Of a stretch of 64,000 nt of DNA, positions 54,158-62,899 are shown one piece after another. This stretch comes from Burkholderia seminalis DSM 23518 (GTDB taxonomy: Bacteria > Pseudomonadota > Gammaproteobacteria > Burkholderiales > Burkholderiaceae), in NCBI RefSeq assembly GCF_902832885.1, contig NZ_CADFDK010000004.1, forward strand, positions 1 to 64,000. Reading direction: 5' to 3'. Each line of letters begins with the position of its first letter. Position 1 is the first letter of the stretch. The notes below the pieces were generated by a model. That model was not told the origin of the DNA. It made no database searches and saw only the letters and a program-made list of their open reading frames with translations. The position numbers were made by a program, and so were the translations under genes.

Positions 54158-54257
54158 GGCGGAGCGTCGATGAGGGGAACGGCGATTGTCGCCAATTCGG
54201 CGCGGGTCGTCCAACAATCGCATCATGGCACCGGCGCGCGATGCCGCGTACGGTGCG

Positions 54258-54794
54258 TCAGTCGGTCGCGAGGCGCGCGTACATCGCGAAATCGCCCGGC
54301 GTGCCGCGCACCATCTTGTAGGCGCGCAACAGTCCTTCGTAGCGGTAGCCGCACTTCTGCAGCACGCGCGCGGAGCCCGCGTTGCTGGTCAGCACGACGG
54401 CCTGCATCCGCATGAAGCCGCCCGTGGTGAACGCCCATGCGGTGACGGCTTCGCACACGGCGCTCGCGATGCCGCGCCCCCAGTGCGACGGCGCGAGGTC
54501 GTACGCGATCTCCGCCGAGCGGTTCACGGTGGACACCGTATGCAGCCCGACCGTCCCGGCGAGCGTGCCCGATGCGGTGTCGACGATCGCGAGACGCCGG
54601 ATCGAATCCGGGTCGGCCGATTCGATGTTGTCGAACAGCGGCAGCAGATCGTCGGGTGCGCGCAGGTTCCAGCTCGTGTCGCGGAAGACGTCGGGGTTGG
54701 ACAGGTACGCGTACCACGCGTCGAGGTCCGCGCGGTCGAGTTGCCGGAGCGACAGGCCGGGGAAGCCGGAGCGGGGCGGTCGATCGATTTTCAT
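54258..54794 (-). CDS. GNAT-family N-acetyltransferase (RimJ/RimL-like)
   Basis: This is a 178-residue acetyl-CoA-dependent acetyltransferase. The C-terminal half carries the acetyl-CoA loop 'PSHWGRGIASAVCEAVTAWAF' and 'SNAGSARVLQKCGYRYEG', both typical of the RimJ/RimL branch that modifies protein N-termini or small amines. It lies 12 bases downstream of a LysE-family exporter gene on the same strand, so the two are probably co-transcribed and might act on the same amine-containing compound (inference). Confidence 0.87.
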   Translation of the reverse strand: MKIDRPPRSGFPGLSLRQLDRADLDAWYAYLSNPDVFRDTSWNLRAPDDLLPLFDNIESADPDSIRRLAIVDTASGTLAGTVGLHTVSTVNRSAEIAYDLAPSHWGRGIASAVCEAVTAWAFTTGGFMRMQAVVLTSNAGSARVLQKCGYRYEGLLRAYKMVRGTPGDFAMYARLATD

Positions 54795-54806
54795 CGCAAC
54801 CGGCTT

Positions 54807-55439
54807 CTATGCCGCATGGCGCCGGTACAGCGCGAGCGACCCGGCGAGCGCGAGCAGCATCGCGCCGCACGTGCGTTCGAGCCACAGTGCACCCGCGCGT
54901 TTCAGCAGCCGCACCGCGCGGGCGCCGAGCAGCGCGTAGCCGAACATCACCACGCCGTCGAGCAGCGCGAACGTGACCGCGAGCGCGACGTACTGCGGCG
55001 CGAGCGGCGCGGACGGATCGAGGAACTGCGGCAGGAACGCGGAGAAGAACAGATAGCCCTTCGGATTCGTGACAGCGGTCAGGAAGCTCTTCGCGAAGAT
55101 CGACGCGTTGCGATCGGGCGCCGCGCCGGCGGACGCGGCGGCGACGTCGAGCGAACCCTTCGACATCAGCAGCCGGATGCCGACATACGCGAGGTACGCG
55201 GCGCCGAGCCATTTCACCACCGAGAACCAGAACGCCGATGCCATCAGCAGCGCGCCGAGGCCGAGCGCGACCGCGACGATCAGCACGACGTCGGACAGCA
55301 TCGCGCCCGCGAAGCCATAGGCCGCGCGGCGCACGCCGTAACGCGAGCCGTTGGTCAGCGCGAGCAGCACGGTCGGGCCGGGTGTCGCGATGCCGACGAA
55401 CGCGACGGCGGCGAAGATCAGCAGGGTCGTTTCATGCAT
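54807..55439 (-). CDS. LysE/RhtB-family exporter
   Basis: This is a 210-residue inner-membrane exporter with about six helices. The signature 'GIATPGPTVLLALTNGSRYG' is near residues 16-35 and 'AVTNPKGYLFFSAFLPQFL' in the middle. ATG 55439 begins MHETTLL, a common start for this group. It heads the leftward row and is divergent from a porin gene. The exported compound (amino acid, homoserine lactone or similar) is unknown. Confidence 0.88.
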   Translation of the reverse strand: MHETTLLIFAAVAFVGIATPGPTVLLALTNGSRYGVRRAAYGFAGAMLSDVVLIVAVALGLGALLMASAFWFSVVKWLGAAYLAYVGIRLLMSKGSLDVAAASAGAAPDRNASIFAKSFLTAVTNPKGYLFFSAFLPQFLDPSAPLAPQYVALAVTFALLDGVVMFGYALLGARAVRLLKRAGALWLERTCGAMLLALAGSLALYRRHAA

Positions 55440-55581
55440 GACGGCACTCCTGGGGAAAGGGTGCGTTCGATTATCGGGGGCGCCGCCCCATGCTGTACAG
55501 GCGCGGCAGCGATCAACGACGGCCGTGTCGCGACTATCTCGATTTTGGCAAAAAACTGTTGTCATTATTCCGCTTTGGGTC

Positions 55582-55593
55582 GGAACCGGTTCC
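55582..55593. promoter_or_regulatory. LacI-type palindromic operator candidate before the porin gene
   Basis: GGAACCGGTTCC is a perfect 12-bp palindrome with a central CG, the form recognised by LacI/GalR-family repressors. It lies about 150 bases ahead of the porin start and just after an AT-rich stretch (TTTTGGCAAAAAACTG, from about 55541). The rest of the 304-base LysE-porin gap holds no gene. No LacI-family gene is in this window. Confidence 0.45.
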
Positions 55594-55743
55594 AACTACC
55601 ATGGCGGCCGCAGCGGGCATGCCCGCCGCGTCGTCGCGCGCGGACGCGGCCGGCCTCGCACCGCCGGCGGATGTCGGCGCCCGTGCGCGCTACTCGCAAC
55701 AGTCAGCCAGAACAACGGGTTCGACGCCCGGAGACATAACATC

Positions 55744-56937
55744 ATGAACAAGCAACTGATCGCAGCGCCGCTGCTGCTCTCGCTCGCGGGTATCGCCGCC
55801 GCGCAAAGCTCCGTCACGCTGTACGGCATCGTCGACGCGGGCGTGACCTACCGCAGCAACGAACGGGTTGGCTCGGCGGGTGCGTACACCGGCCATTCGA
55901 GCGTCGGTCTCACGACCGGCAACCTGTCCGGCAGCCGCTGGGGCATCAAGGGTTCCGAGGATCTCGGCGGCGGCATGCGCGCGCTGTTCGTGCTCGAGAA
56001 CGGCTTCGACATCGCGAACGGCACGTCGGGCCAGGGCGGCCGCCAGTTCGGCCGCCAGGCGTTCGTCGGCGTCGGCAGCAACCGCTACGGCACGATCACG
56101 CTCGGCCGTCAGTACACGTCGCTCGACGATTTCGTGAGCCCGGTCGGCCCGTCGTCGTTCATCGGCGGCTTCGGCGCGCACCCGGGCGACATCGACGATC
56201 TCGACCAGACCGCCCGCGTCGACAGCTCGATCAAGTACACGAGCGCGAACTACTCGGGCTTCACGTTCGGCGCGCTGTACGGCTTCGGCGGCCAGCCGGG
56301 GAGCATGAAGCAGCGCAACACGTGGAGCGTCGGCGCCGCGTACGCGGCTGGCCCGCTGCGCGTCGGCGTCGGCTACGAGCGCTCGGACAACAGCAAGACG
56401 GGCGCGACCGACCCGACGGCCGGCAAGTGGCAGAGCACCGACGACGGCCTGTTCAATTCGTCGATCAACGAAGGTTATGCAAGCGCGCAATCGCAGCAGG
56501 TGATCGCGACGGGGGCGACGTACGACTTCGGCCCGGCCGTCGTCGGCGTGAACTACAGCAACGTGCAGTACCGCGGCGGCGCGCAGTCGCTGTTCTCCGG
56601 GCATGCGACGTTCAACGTCGCCGGCGTGTTCACGCGCTGGAACGTGCAGCCGCAGACGCAGCTGTTTGCCGGCTACAGCTACACGCGCGGCAGCGACGTC
56701 GACGGCATCGACAACCGTGCGCAGTATCACAACGTCACGCTCGGCGCCGTGTACGACCTGTCGAAGCGCACCAGCGTGTACCTGCTCGGCGCGTACCAGC
56801 ATGCGTCCGGCACGACGCTCGACGCACTCGGCCGGCCGGTGGCCGCGACCGCGTCGGTGTCGGACAAGGCGAACGGTCATTCGTCCGATTCGCGATCGCA
56901 GGCGATCGTGAGCCTCGGGCTGCGCCAGAAGTTCTGA
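55744..56937 (+). CDS. General porin (Gram-negative porin family)
   Basis: This is a 397-residue outer-membrane porin with a signal peptide of 20 residues (ends AGIAAA) followed by 'QSSVTLYGIVDAGVTY'. 'SRWGIKGSEDLGGGMRALFVLENGF' and 'TLGRQYTSLDDFVSP' (loop L3 region) and the terminal 'GLRQKF' are all family hallmarks. It is slightly longer than the other two porins here because of Gly/Ser/Thr-rich external loops. Its promoter region holds a LacI-type palindrome, which suggests sugar-linked control. Confidence 0.92.
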   Translation: MNKQLIAAPLLLSLAGIAAAQSSVTLYGIVDAGVTYRSNERVGSAGAYTGHSSVGLTTGNLSGSRWGIKGSEDLGGGMRALFVLENGFDIANGTSGQGGRQFGRQAFVGVGSNRYGTITLGRQYTSLDDFVSPVGPSSFIGGFGAHPGDIDDLDQTARVDSSIKYTSANYSGFTFGALYGFGGQPGSMKQRNTWSVGAAYAAGPLRVGVGYERSDNSKTGATDPTAGKWQSTDDGLFNSSINEGYASAQSQQVIATGATYDFGPAVVGVNYSNVQYRGGAQSLFSGHATFNVAGVFTRWNVQPQTQLFAGYSYTRGSDVDGIDNRAQYHNVTLGAVYDLSKRTSVYLLGAYQHASGTTLDALGRPVAATASVSDKANGHSSDSRSQAIVSLGLRQKF

Positions 56938-57034
56938 CGCGGCGATCGTTGCGCGTGCAACGGGGCCCGCTGCTGCTGCGGGCATCGTTGCCGGCATGCT
57001 CCTATACCGTCGCCTCCCTTTTCGAGGAGACGAC

Positions 57035-57465
57035 ATGACCCGAACGCTTTCCGCGCGCTGCCTGTGCGTGCCGTGACGGTCACGCTGTGCGGCGAGCCGG
57101 CGGCGCGCGCGAACTGTCATTGCGCGACGTGCCGCGATTTTTACGGCACGCCGATGCTGTCGGCTACTGCATGGCCGCCGGAGCAGGTGACGATCGACGG
57201 CGGTCACGCGACGTTCCCGCATCCGTCGATGTCGATGTCACGGGCGTGGTGCGCATCGCGCGGCGAGATCGTGTTCGGGACGAACCGGCCCGGCATGCGC
57301 GTCGTGCCGAACAGCTTGACCGCGGGTGCGCATGGCGGGCCGCTGCCGGACCACTTGCAACCGTCGATGCCCCTGTTCTACGGGCCACGCGTGATCGACG
57401 TCGCCGACGCGCTGCCGAAATACGTCGACGGCTGGGGCGGCCCGACGCTCGACCCGGCAAGTTGA
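57035..57465 (+). pseudogene. GFA-family zinc protein broken by a one-base frameshift
   Basis: GFA proteins (glutathione-dependent formaldehyde-activating fold) begin with a C-x-C-G-A/G pattern. Here ATG 57035, with AGGAGA ahead of it, reads M-T-R-T-L-S-A-R-C-L-C and then V-P-stop. The +1 shifted frame continues as A-V-T-V-T-L-C-G and runs to a stop at 57463-57465 with the second zinc motif 'CHCATCRD'. Adding one G at about 57068 would restore a normal protein of about 143 residues. The gene is therefore either a recent pseudogene or carries a sequencing error. Programmed frameshifting looks unlikely, as there is no slippery run. Confidence 0.85.
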
Positions 57466-57911
57466 GCGATCGCCGCCGCGTGCCGGTCCTGCCGGCGCGC
57501 GGTTTTTCCCGCCGCATTCCTCCTTTCCCTCCCGCTTTCCCTTCCGCGCGCGAAATCGCGAACAGCCGATCGCGTCGAATAATATTTTTCTCCTTTCATT
57601 TTAATTTCCATTTGTAATAATCGAAAAGAATTCCGGGATGAAAAGGCAATACGGTCATATAAGAAAAAATGACGCATTTGTATCGGATGACCCGGAAGAA
57701 AATGCCGGCGTATACGTCGAGATCGCGTGACCGTCAGGCCGTCGTGGCGCGGTTTTGCAGATTTTGCGATCGTTGACGAAAAAGCGCCGGACGGCAAAAG
57801 GCGTGGAGTGAATAATTCGGAGTAACGGCGAATGCGCATTTGCCTGAATCACCAATATTTCATGCGCCGCGATTTACAGTGTCGACCATTGTTCGTCTGG
57901 GAGCATTATTC
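57466..57911. other. AT-rich leader region upstream of the secreted propeller protein
   Basis: About 450 bases lack a convincing gene. Bases 57575-57700 are strikingly AT-rich (roughly one-third G+C by eye, against about two-thirds around it), with T and A tracts and a TAATAAT element near 57615. This may be a promoter region bound by an H-NS-like protein, or a trace of foreign DNA. Confidence 0.5.
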
Positions 57912-59837
57912 ATGTCAATGAAACAAATCCGCGCGGCGTTGCTGGGAATGTGCATGGCGCTGCTGGCGCCGGCGGGCCACGCGCAGGCGCAATACTCGAC
58001 CGACTGGCTTGCGAACACGTACGGCACGCTGGCCGCCCACGTCGGCAACGGCGCGCGCTCGATGTGGGTCGCGCCCGAAGGCGTGATCTACACGGCGTCG
58101 CGCTGGGACGAGAACGCGGGCGGCGTCGCGATCTACCAGAACGGCCAGCCGCTCGGCACGATCGGCATCCACGACGAATTCCAGGGCGGAGCGATCACCG
58201 GCAATGCCACGTCGCTGTTCGTCGCGCTCGGCTACAACCGCACGTTCGGCAGCGGCTCGGTGGGGCGCTACAACCGAAGCTCGAACCAGCGCGACCTGCG
58301 CATCCCGGTCAGCACGTGGACGGGCATCCAGTACGCGGACGTGATCACGGGCCTCGCGACGGGCGGCAACCTGCTGTACGTGAGCGACTTCTACGGCAAC
58401 CGCGTGCGCGTCTATACGACCGACGGCGTGTGGCAGCGCGACATCGGCGTATCGGGGCCGGGCGCGCTGGCGCTCGATGCGGCCGGCAATCTGTGGGTCG
58501 CGCGCAAGAGCGCGGGCGTCGTCGCGCAGTTCAGCGCGGCCGGGGCGGCGATGAACACGCTTCAGATGGCGGCCAGCGCGCGGCCGGCGTCGTTGTACTT
58601 CGATGCGTCGATGGGCCAGTTGATGGTGGGCGACGAAGGGCCTGACATGAACATCAAGGTGTACGGCGGGCTGCCCGGGATGCCGGTGCAGGTCGGCACG
58701 TTCGGCGTGCAGGGCGGTTATCTCGACACGACGACGGGCATCAAGGGGCAGGTCGGCGACAAGCGCTTCACGCGCGTCGCGGCGCTCGGCAAGGATGCGG
58801 CCGGCAACCTGTACGTGCTGAACAACGCGTGGGGCGGCGGCTGGGATCTCGGCCGCAACGGCAGCACCGATCTGCATTCGTACAGCCCGGTCGGCACGCT
58901 GCAATGGAAGCTGCAGGCGTTGAACTTCGAGGGAATCGCCGCGCCCGATCCGGTGACGGACGGCACGTTGTTCTTCAGCGGCAACAACGTGTACACGGGC
59001 ACCGCGGGCGGCACGTTCGTCGCGAACACGGTCGACCCGTTCACCTACCCGAAGGACCCGCGCCTCGACATGAACGACTATCAGCGCGGCCAGCACTTCG
59101 GCCAGCTCGTGAACGTCGGCGGCAACCGGATCCTCGTCGCGTCGGGCCAGAACCCGGGCAACTTCAACTTCTATTACTTCAACACCGCGAGCGGCTACAT
59201 CGCGATCCCGGCCGGTTCGCTGCCGGGCAAGCCGTTCAACACGACGCTGCAGGTGACGGCCGGTTTCGACATCGACGGCAACGGCGACGTGTGGGCCGGG
59301 CTGAACGGATCGAACGTGATCGCGCGCTACCCGATGACGGGCTTCGACGCGACCGGCAAGCCGTCGTGGGGCAAGCCGACGACGACGCCCGTGCCGACCG
59401 GCGTCGCGCCGGTCACGCGCATCATCTACCAGGCCGACAGCGACACGATGATCCTCGCGCAGGGCCTCGCGGGCAATTGGGACTGGACCGCGATGAACGG
59501 GCACATCGAGGTCTATCACGGCTGGAAGAGCGGCAACACGAGCGCGCCGAATCCGGTGATCAACCTGACGAGCGCGAACCCGAAATCGATCGCGGCGGCC
59601 GGCCACTACCTGTTCGTCGGCTACGTGCACACGGTGCCGAACATCGACGTGTTCGACCTGAACACCGGCGCGCTCGTCACGACGCTGATGAATTCGAACA
59701 CGTCGGCGATGGACGTCGGCAACGACGTCGATTCGATGTACGGCGTGCGTGCCTACCTGCGCTCGACCGGCGAGTACGTGATCACGAAGGACAACTACAA
59801 CGGGTCGAACATCGTCGTTTATCGCTGGCGCCCGTGA
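57912..59837 (+). CDS. Secreted beta-propeller-like (NHL/SMP-30-like) protein of unknown function
   Basis: This is a 641-residue exported protein with a signal peptide of about 25 residues (ends GHAQAQ). The mature chain is a series of blade-like repeats in which a hydrophobic strand and 'DAAGNLWVA', 'DAAGNLYVLNN', 'DIDGNGDVWAG' segments recur, as in NHL/SMP-30 six-bladed propellers. It is rich in Gly, Asn and Thr and has almost no cysteine. ATG 57912 has TGGGAG eight bases upstream. No catalytic motif is evident. Its AT-rich leader and isolated position differ from its neighbours. It converges on the TonB receptor gene with 22 bases between stops. Confidence 0.82.
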   Translation: MSMKQIRAALLGMCMALLAPAGHAQAQYSTDWLANTYGTLAAHVGNGARSMWVAPEGVIYTASRWDENAGGVAIYQNGQPLGTIGIHDEFQGGAITGNATSLFVALGYNRTFGSGSVGRYNRSSNQRDLRIPVSTWTGIQYADVITGLATGGNLLYVSDFYGNRVRVYTTDGVWQRDIGVSGPGALALDAAGNLWVARKSAGVVAQFSAAGAAMNTLQMAASARPASLYFDASMGQLMVGDEGPDMNIKVYGGLPGMPVQVGTFGVQGGYLDTTTGIKGQVGDKRFTRVAALGKDAAGNLYVLNNAWGGGWDLGRNGSTDLHSYSPVGTLQWKLQALNFEGIAAPDPVTDGTLFFSGNNVYTGTAGGTFVANTVDPFTYPKDPRLDMNDYQRGQHFGQLVNVGGNRILVASGQNPGNFNFYYFNTASGYIAIPAGSLPGKPFNTTLQVTAGFDIDGNGDVWAGLNGSNVIARYPMTGFDATGKPSWGKPTTTPVPTGVAPVTRIIYQADSDTMILAQGLAGNWDWTAMNGHIEVYHGWKSGNTSAPNPVINLTSANPKSIAAAGHYLFVGYVHTVPNIDVFDLNTGALVTTLMNSNTSAMDVGNDVDSMYGVRAYLRSTGEYVITKDNYNGSNIVVYRWRP

Positions 59838-59859
59838 CCGCGCCGGCCATCCCGTTGCG

Positions 59860-62028
59860 TCAGAACGATACCGTCGTCGTCAACGTGACGAGCCGCGGTT
59901 CGCCGACCGCGACGATCAGGTTGTTGTTGCTCGACGGGTAGTAGGTCTTGTCGAGCAGGTTCTTCACGTTGAGCTGGAAGCGCGTCGGGAATTTGCCGAT
60001 CGTCGTTTCGTAGGCGGCGAACGCATCGACGGTCACGTAGCCGGGCAGCGTGAAGCTGTTCGCCGTATCGCCGGGGCGTGCGCCGACGAGGCGCGCGCCG
60101 CCGCCGAAGCGCCAGCGGCCCGGCAGGTTCGCGATGGCCGTGTCGTACACCGCGAACAGGCTGCCCGTGTGGCGTGCGACGTTGACGAGCGGTGTGTTGC
60201 TGTCGCGATCGTTCGCGTTCGTATACGCATAGCTGCCGATCACGCTCAGGTGACGCGTGATCTGCCCGGCGACGTCGAGCTCGATCCCGCGCGAGCGCGC
60301 GGTACCGATCGTCGACGTGAGGTCGCCGACCGTGACCGCGACGTTGCGCTTGTCGATCTGGTAGACCGCGAGCGTGCCGGTGATCGCGGGCTTCAGGCTG
60401 AACTTCAGCCCGGCCTCGAGCACGCGGCCGTATTCCGGCGCGAGCGGTGCCGCGACGTTCGATGCGACGTTCGGCTTGAACGAACGGCTCACGTTCGCAT
60501 ACGCGGTCAGCTCGGGCGTGAGCGCATAGGCGAGCCCGAACTGCGGCAGCCAGACGCTGCCGCGCGACCGGTCGGCGAACACGAACGGGCGCCCCATGCC
60601 CGATTCCTGCTGCCAGTTTTCCCAGCGCAGCCCGCCCACTGCCGTGAGGCGGTCGGTGATCTTCACGGTATCCTGAACGATCGTCGAATACGCATGCACG
60701 ACCGAGCGCGAATCGCTTTGCTTCGCGTTGGGCGTGCCGCCCGGTGCGAGCAGGCCGTACACGGGATCGTAGAGATTGAAACCGGTCGTCGCCTTGCCGC
60801 GGATCGTGTCGCCGCGGAAGCTGCGCTGCCGCTCGTATTCGCCGCCGATGTAGAGCGCGTGGTTCATCCCCGCCAGCGTCACGTTGCCGAGCAGGCCGAG
60901 CGTCGCGATCTGGTCGGAATCGTTGCGCCCCAGGTTCGCGTCGGACGAGCGCGTCAGCGCGCCGGTCCTGCTGTTGAACGCGGTGGCGCGCGTAATGTAC
61001 TGATCGTAGCGGTCGCGGCCCCAGCCGTAGGTCGCGCGTACACGCCATGCGTCGGAGAAGCGGTGCTCGATGCGCGTACGCAGCGTTTCCTGGATGCCGC
61101 TGCTTTGCGACCACGCTTCCTCGTAGCGGCGATAACGCAGCGTATCGTCGAGCTGGCCGTTCACGAGCACGGTGCCGCGATCGAACGGCGTCGTGTAGTC
61201 GACGTACTGGTAGCTGACGTCGATCGACGTGTTCGCGTCGTGCCACGACAGCGCGGGCGCGATCAGCGCATTGCGTTCGCGGCCGAAGCTGCGCCAGTAG
61301 CGGCTCGTGTCGTATTCGCCGGTCAGCCGGAACGCGAGCGTGCCGCCCGCGACCTGGCCCGGCTTGCCGAGCGGGCCCGTGAGGTCGAACTGCGCGCTGC
61401 TGCCGCCATGGCTCGTGCGCGACGCGGAGATCGAGCCGCCGAACGTGTCTTCCGGCTTGCGCGTGACGAGGTTGATCACGCCGCCCGGATCCTGCATCCC
61501 GTACAGCAGCGACGCGGGCCCTTTCAGCACTTCGACGCGATCGATCGTCGCGAGATAGCTGTGCAGCACCGGCGTGCGCACGCCGTCGACGAGCACCGAG
61601 CCGTCGTTGTTCGATCCGAAGCCGCGCTTGATGAACGCGTCGCGCGTGCCGCCGAGCGTGTTCGTCTGCGTGACGCCGCTGATGTTGCCGAGCACGTCGT
61701 CGAGCGAGCGCGCCTGCTGGTCCTGCATCACGCTGCTGCTGACCACCGCGACCGATTGCGGAATCTCCTTCAGCGAACGGTCGTCGCCGCCCGCGATGCG
61801 CGTGGTGCGCGGCTGATAGCCGACCGTCGGATCGGCCGTTGCCGACGCGCTGACGCTGATCGCCGGGAGTTCATGTTCGGTTGGCGTCGCGGGAGTCGAT
61901 GCGGGCGTGACGGGTTCGGCGTTGGCCGCATGCGCGCCGCTCGCGACGCAAAGGGTGAGCAGGGCAGGCAGGCGGGTGCGCCACGGACGCTGGGTCCGGG
62001 CACGGCGAGGCGTTCGACGGGATGGCAT
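59860..62028 (-). CDS. TonB-dependent siderophore receptor
   Basis: This is a 722-residue outer-membrane receptor that imports an iron-siderophore with energy from TonB. An arginine-rich N-terminus and signal peptide (to about 'SGAHA') are followed by a plug domain ('IPQSVAVVSSSVMQDQQARSLDDVLGNISGV', 'VEVLKGPASLLYG', 'PGGVINLVTRKP') and a 22-strand barrel ending 'TTTVSF'. This plug pattern is typical of the FhuA/FpvA hydroxamate-type group. ATG 62028 is chosen; a TTG eight codons upstream is possible, and neither has a good ribosome-binding site. A Fur box lies upstream. No siderophore synthesis genes are nearby, so it may use foreign siderophores. Confidence 0.92.
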   Translation of the reverse strand: MPSRRTPRRARTQRPWRTRLPALLTLCVASGAHAANAEPVTPASTPATPTEHELPAISVSASATADPTVGYQPRTTRIAGGDDRSLKEIPQSVAVVSSSVMQDQQARSLDDVLGNISGVTQTNTLGGTRDAFIKRGFGSNNDGSVLVDGVRTPVLHSYLATIDRVEVLKGPASLLYGMQDPGGVINLVTRKPEDTFGGSISASRTSHGGSSAQFDLTGPLGKPGQVAGGTLAFRLTGEYDTSRYWRSFGRERNALIAPALSWHDANTSIDVSYQYVDYTTPFDRGTVLVNGQLDDTLRYRRYEEAWSQSSGIQETLRTRIEHRFSDAWRVRATYGWGRDRYDQYITRATAFNSRTGALTRSSDANLGRNDSDQIATLGLLGNVTLAGMNHALYIGGEYERQRSFRGDTIRGKATTGFNLYDPVYGLLAPGGTPNAKQSDSRSVVHAYSTIVQDTVKITDRLTAVGGLRWENWQQESGMGRPFVFADRSRGSVWLPQFGLAYALTPELTAYANVSRSFKPNVASNVAAPLAPEYGRVLEAGLKFSLKPAITGTLAVYQIDKRNVAVTVGDLTSTIGTARSRGIELDVAGQITRHLSVIGSYAYTNANDRDSNTPLVNVARHTGSLFAVYDTAIANLPGRWRFGGGARLVGARPGDTANSFTLPGYVTVDAFAAYETTIGKFPTRFQLNVKNLLDKTYYPSSNNNLIVAVGEPRLVTLTTTVSF

Positions 62029-62107
62029 GAATCGAGGCAGGAGGAATACCAAGGATCGTGTTGCGGGCCGCGGCGTTTGGTTGCGGCCAGGTTGCGCATG
62101 ATATATT

Positions 62108-62126
62108 TAATGAGAATCATTTGCAA
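62108..62126. promoter_or_regulatory. Fur box upstream of the TonB-dependent receptor
   Basis: TAATGAGAATCATTTGCAA matches the 19-bp Fur consensus closely (core AATGAGAATCATT). It lies 80 bases ahead of the receptor start in an AT-rich patch, so iron repression of the receptor is expected. The remaining bases up to 62426 contain no gene that I can support. Confidence 0.85.
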
Positions 62127-62426
62127 TTGTAATGGGATGGCCGGCAACGCACGGGACCCAGTTGCCGGGCCATCGACCGTCTGCTACCGTAGCGGCCAAA
62201 ATCAGACGCAGTAAAAATCAACGAGAGAGCCGGGGGCCGCACCATGTCATCTTCCAGTCACGTCGCGTTCCGCGCGGCGCCGTGCACCGCGCACGACCCT
62301 GCGCGTGATGAAGTGATCGCAGCCGTGTTCCGCCATTCGAACGATTAAAGCAACGAAAGCGAATGCAACCGGCGCAAGCGCCGGGCTTCGACGACTTCAA
62401 CCACCACGCTGGACGGGAGACCACCG

Positions 62427-62873
62427 ATGAAGAAGATTTCCGCGCCGTTCGCGGCAGCCGCGCTTGCGGCCTGCGCGCTGCTGGCGGGCGTTCACGAGGT
62501 CGCTTGCGCGGCTTCGGCCGCCGAACCCGCGATCGATGCGCATTACGGCGCCGTGATCGAGGCCTATACGCAGGACATGGCCGCCGCGAAGACGAAATAC
62601 GACGGCCGGCGCCTCGTGTTCGTCGGCGCCGTGATCCGGATGGGCAGCGACCCGGCCGGCACGTACTTCGGCGCGCTGACGGCCGACGGCGAGCAGTTCG
62701 ATACGCATTTCGACGTGGCCGACCAGGCCGCGCTGAAGCCGAAATTCCCCGGCGGGGAGATCAAGCCGTTCGTCACGTCGGCGGCGTTCCGGTTCAGCTG
62801 CGTGAACGAAGGCTATATCGATGCGCCCGTATTGCCGGGGTTGAAGCTCTCGCACTGCCGGCTCGCCGATTGA
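62427..62873 (+). CDS. Small exported protein, possibly OB-fold
   Basis: This is a 148-residue protein with a signal peptide of about 29 residues ('AAAALAACALLAGVHEVACAAS'; a Cys in the hydrophobic core could be a weak lipobox). The mature part has 'YDGRRLVFVGAVIRM' followed by alternating strands and 'FRFSCVNEGYID', with two cysteines that may pair. The pattern faintly recalls exported OB-fold (tRNA_anti-like) proteins, but this is uncertain. ATG 62427; a GGGAG lies about 10 bases upstream. It converges on the porin gene 27 bases away. Confidence 0.72.
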   Translation: MKKISAPFAAAALAACALLAGVHEVACAASAAEPAIDAHYGAVIEAYTQDMAAAKTKYDGRRLVFVGAVIRMGSDPAGTYFGALTADGEQFDTHFDVADQAALKPKFPGGEIKPFVTSAAFRFSCVNEGYIDAPVLPGLKLSHCRLAD

Positions 62874-62899
62874 CGAGGCGCCGGTGCGGCGTCCGGCGT

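Noticed and set aside
57064-57465. GTG at 57064 as a natural start making the GFA gene intact
   Set aside because: It would drop the essential first zinc-binding C-x-C motif and has no ribosome-binding site, while the upstream ATG has a good one.
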